A DNA stretch of 64,000 nt, taken from contig CAHIKZ030005499.1 in NCBI GenBank assembly GCA_903632075.3, forward strand, positions 484,501 to 548,500, written 5' to 3'. A program made the translations under genes and the position numbers. How positions within the stretch are numbered: the stretch's first letter is position 1; each line of letters starts with the position of its first letter. Shown here piece by piece: positions 62,836 to 64,000 of this stretch. The DNA is from Acanthosepion pharaonis. Taxonomy: Eukaryota > Mollusca > Cephalopoda > Sepiida > Sepiidae. A model generated the notes under the pieces. The model did no database searches and had not been told where the DNA came from. It saw only the letters and a list, made by a program, of their open reading frames with translations.

Positions 62836-62998
62836 TTGTGTGTCCATTTGTAATGATATCTGTCAGTGGGTTATATTTCACATCTAACCACCAGTGTCCA
62901 TTGTGATGAAGGTCCAAACCAGAGCTCGCTGCAGGAGCTAGCTTAAATCCCGGCTGATACGCTAGTATCTATCTATCTATCTATATATATATATATAT
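62836..62998. other. Short unannotated gap with (ATCT)n(TA)n
   Basis: ATCT units and TA units at 62967-62998 lead into the H1 hairpin. Confidence 0.6.
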
Positions 62999-63131
62999 AA
63001 AAGTGAATATAGAAGTCAACACTTAGAGGCGACAGTCTGTTTCATGCTATATGCAATCGTCAGGCCACGACGATTGCATATAGCATGAAACAGACTGTCG
63101 TCTTTAAGTGTTGACTTCTATGTTCACTTTT
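62999..63131. repeat. H1 hairpin, near-perfect 62-bp arms
   Basis: The left arm AAAGTGAATATAGAAGTCAA…CACTTAGAGGCGACAGTCTG…CATGCTATATGCAATCGTC pairs almost base for base with the right arm GACGATTGCATATAGCATGA…CAGACTGTCGTCTTTAAGTG…TTGACTTCTATGTTCACTTTT. The loop is seven bases (AGGCCAC). The best-preserved foldback in the window. Confidence 0.95.
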
Positions 63132-63203
63132 ATATTTACACACGCCTATCTCTGATATTGAGCACTTTATCCCATAAATATAGCACACCTTAAGACTATA
63201 TTC

Positions 63204-63207
<4 letters not shown>

Positions 63208-63252
<45 letters not shown>
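63208..63252. repeat. (TA)n array
   Basis: About 22 TA units, 75 bases right of H1. Confidence 0.96.
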
Positions 63253-63254
<2 letters not shown>

Positions 63255-63439
63255 GTGGGACGATATTCATTTTCCTATTTGAGAAAGTACAAAAAAAAAA
63301 AACGAAAATGAGACAAGGCTGTATTCAACTTCAACATCGAGGCAATCCTAAGGGTCTTACCAGGATTTATTTTCAGTGAACAAAGAATGATAACCCGGAT
63401 GTCACCGTGTTGATGGCGCAAAGAAAACGGAAGTTGATT

Positions 63440-63826
63440 GTTTCGTTTGTTACGTCTTATCAACCCTTTTCAGGCTATTTAAAACAAGAAAATGTTTTTA
63501 GAATTTAAGAATTTTTTTGAGATAATAACGATTTTTAGTGATACAACTCTTACCAATTAACCCATAGCTGGGAGGAAGAATAGGCGAATTTATACTCTTC
63601 CTGAGAGTATTTGTGCGTAATTTAATATAACGAATCCATATGAAACTGGAACTCGACTATCTGATTAACAATTCCGAGCCATTATCCATTACACCACCCG
63701 GACATCAAAGGTTATAGCACCTGGTATTACCAAGCGGTCACCCATCTAGGTACTGACCAGACTCGACATTGCTTAACTTCAGTGATCGTGCCTTAACCGG
63801 TGTTTCAACATGATGTGGCCGTAAGC
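63440..63826 (-). mobile_element. 5S-SINE, full length, inside a Tc1-like relic
   Basis: Minus strand: 5S rRNA-like 63826-63709 (GCTTACGGCCACATCATGTT, GAAACACCGG, ATCACTGAAGTTAAGCAATG, AGATGGGTGACCGCTTGG, ATACCAGGTGCTATAACC), tRNA-like block 63705-63630 (GGTGGTGTAATGGATAATGG, ATAGTCGAGTTCCAGTTTC), body, and a D/5S-type tail at 63440-63480 (antisense TTACGTCTTATCAACCC). Its 5' end abuts transposase-like sequence. Confidence 0.87.
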
Positions 63827-63827
63827 T

Positions 63828-64000
63828 TCTGAGGCAAGGGATTGCGATGAGGAATGCCGCAGCAGAAATCGAGACTCATCAGACCGGGCAACGTTTTTTC
63901 AATCATCTTTAGACTGATTTTTGTGAGTCTTAGCCTCAGTGTCCGGTTCATATCGGACAGGAATGTACACTGGAGAGGTACTCTGTCGCTGTTTGCTTCA
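63828..64000 (-). mobile_element. Tc1-like (DD34E) transposase fragment, runs off the window
   Basis: On the minus strand the frame near 63890-63850 reads NVARSDESRFLLRHS, the conserved second-aspartate block of Tc1-family transposases (W-x-x-V-x-x-SDESRFxL). Upstream, in another frame, an LRLRLTKI stretch matches the region before it, so a frameshift is present. The 3' side is replaced by the 5S-SINE at 63826. Confidence 0.65.

Overview
The window looks like gene-poor, AT-rich nuclear DNA from a metazoan with a large, repeat-packed genome. No bacterial or organellar features are visible: no operons, no CRISPR array, no intact long ORF. Nearly everything recognisable is a decayed transposable element, a SINE, a foldback element or a simple repeat. 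The mix (AT-rich DNA with dozens of (TA)n arrays, BovB-like and CR1/Jockey-like LINE ends, tRNA and 5S rRNA derived SINEs, Helitron, Tc1/mariner, pogo and hAT traces) fits an invertebrate, perhaps a mollusc, but the species cannot be fixed from sequence alone. Family names used here (LINE-A, LINE-B, SINE-1/2/3, 5S-SINE, element D, H1 to H5, R1, MITE-C, HeliN) are local labels for repeats recognised by comparing copies inside the window.

Layout. 1-776 is a polypurine tract. 1.2-12 kb holds BovB-like RT remnants, element D copies, SINE-1 and a LINE-A/MITE-C composite seen twice. 12-25 kb holds a 36-bp tandem repeat, LINE fragments, a head-to-head pair of 5S-SINEs, TA arrays with hairpins, a hAT MITE and a seven-monomer 97-bp satellite. 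25-38 kb holds a pogo-like MITE, LINE ends, a 350-bp foldback, a 340-bp TA array, an inverted tRNA-headed element nested in element D, a repeat R1, an LTR-like block with an internal duplication and H1 hairpins. 38-51 kb holds Helitron-like pieces including a helicase remnant, LINE-B reverse transcriptase remnants, a long stretch without recognised repeats (45.4-47.5 kb) and a candidate promoter plus first exon near 49.1-49.36 kb. 51-64 kb holds further LINE ends, three more 5S-SINEs, two full Helitron-like copies, a candidate coding exon at 57.75 kb, an H1 hairpin and a Tc1-like transposase remnant cut off at the right edge.

How the parts relate. The non-autonomous elements share modules. 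A 5S rRNA head joined to a tRNA-like head appears with two different 3' tails, one shared with element D and one shared with SINE-1. Element D is repeatedly a landing site for other elements. Foldback hairpins sit next to TA arrays again and again. Only two short stretches look like possible host-gene exons, both unconfirmed.
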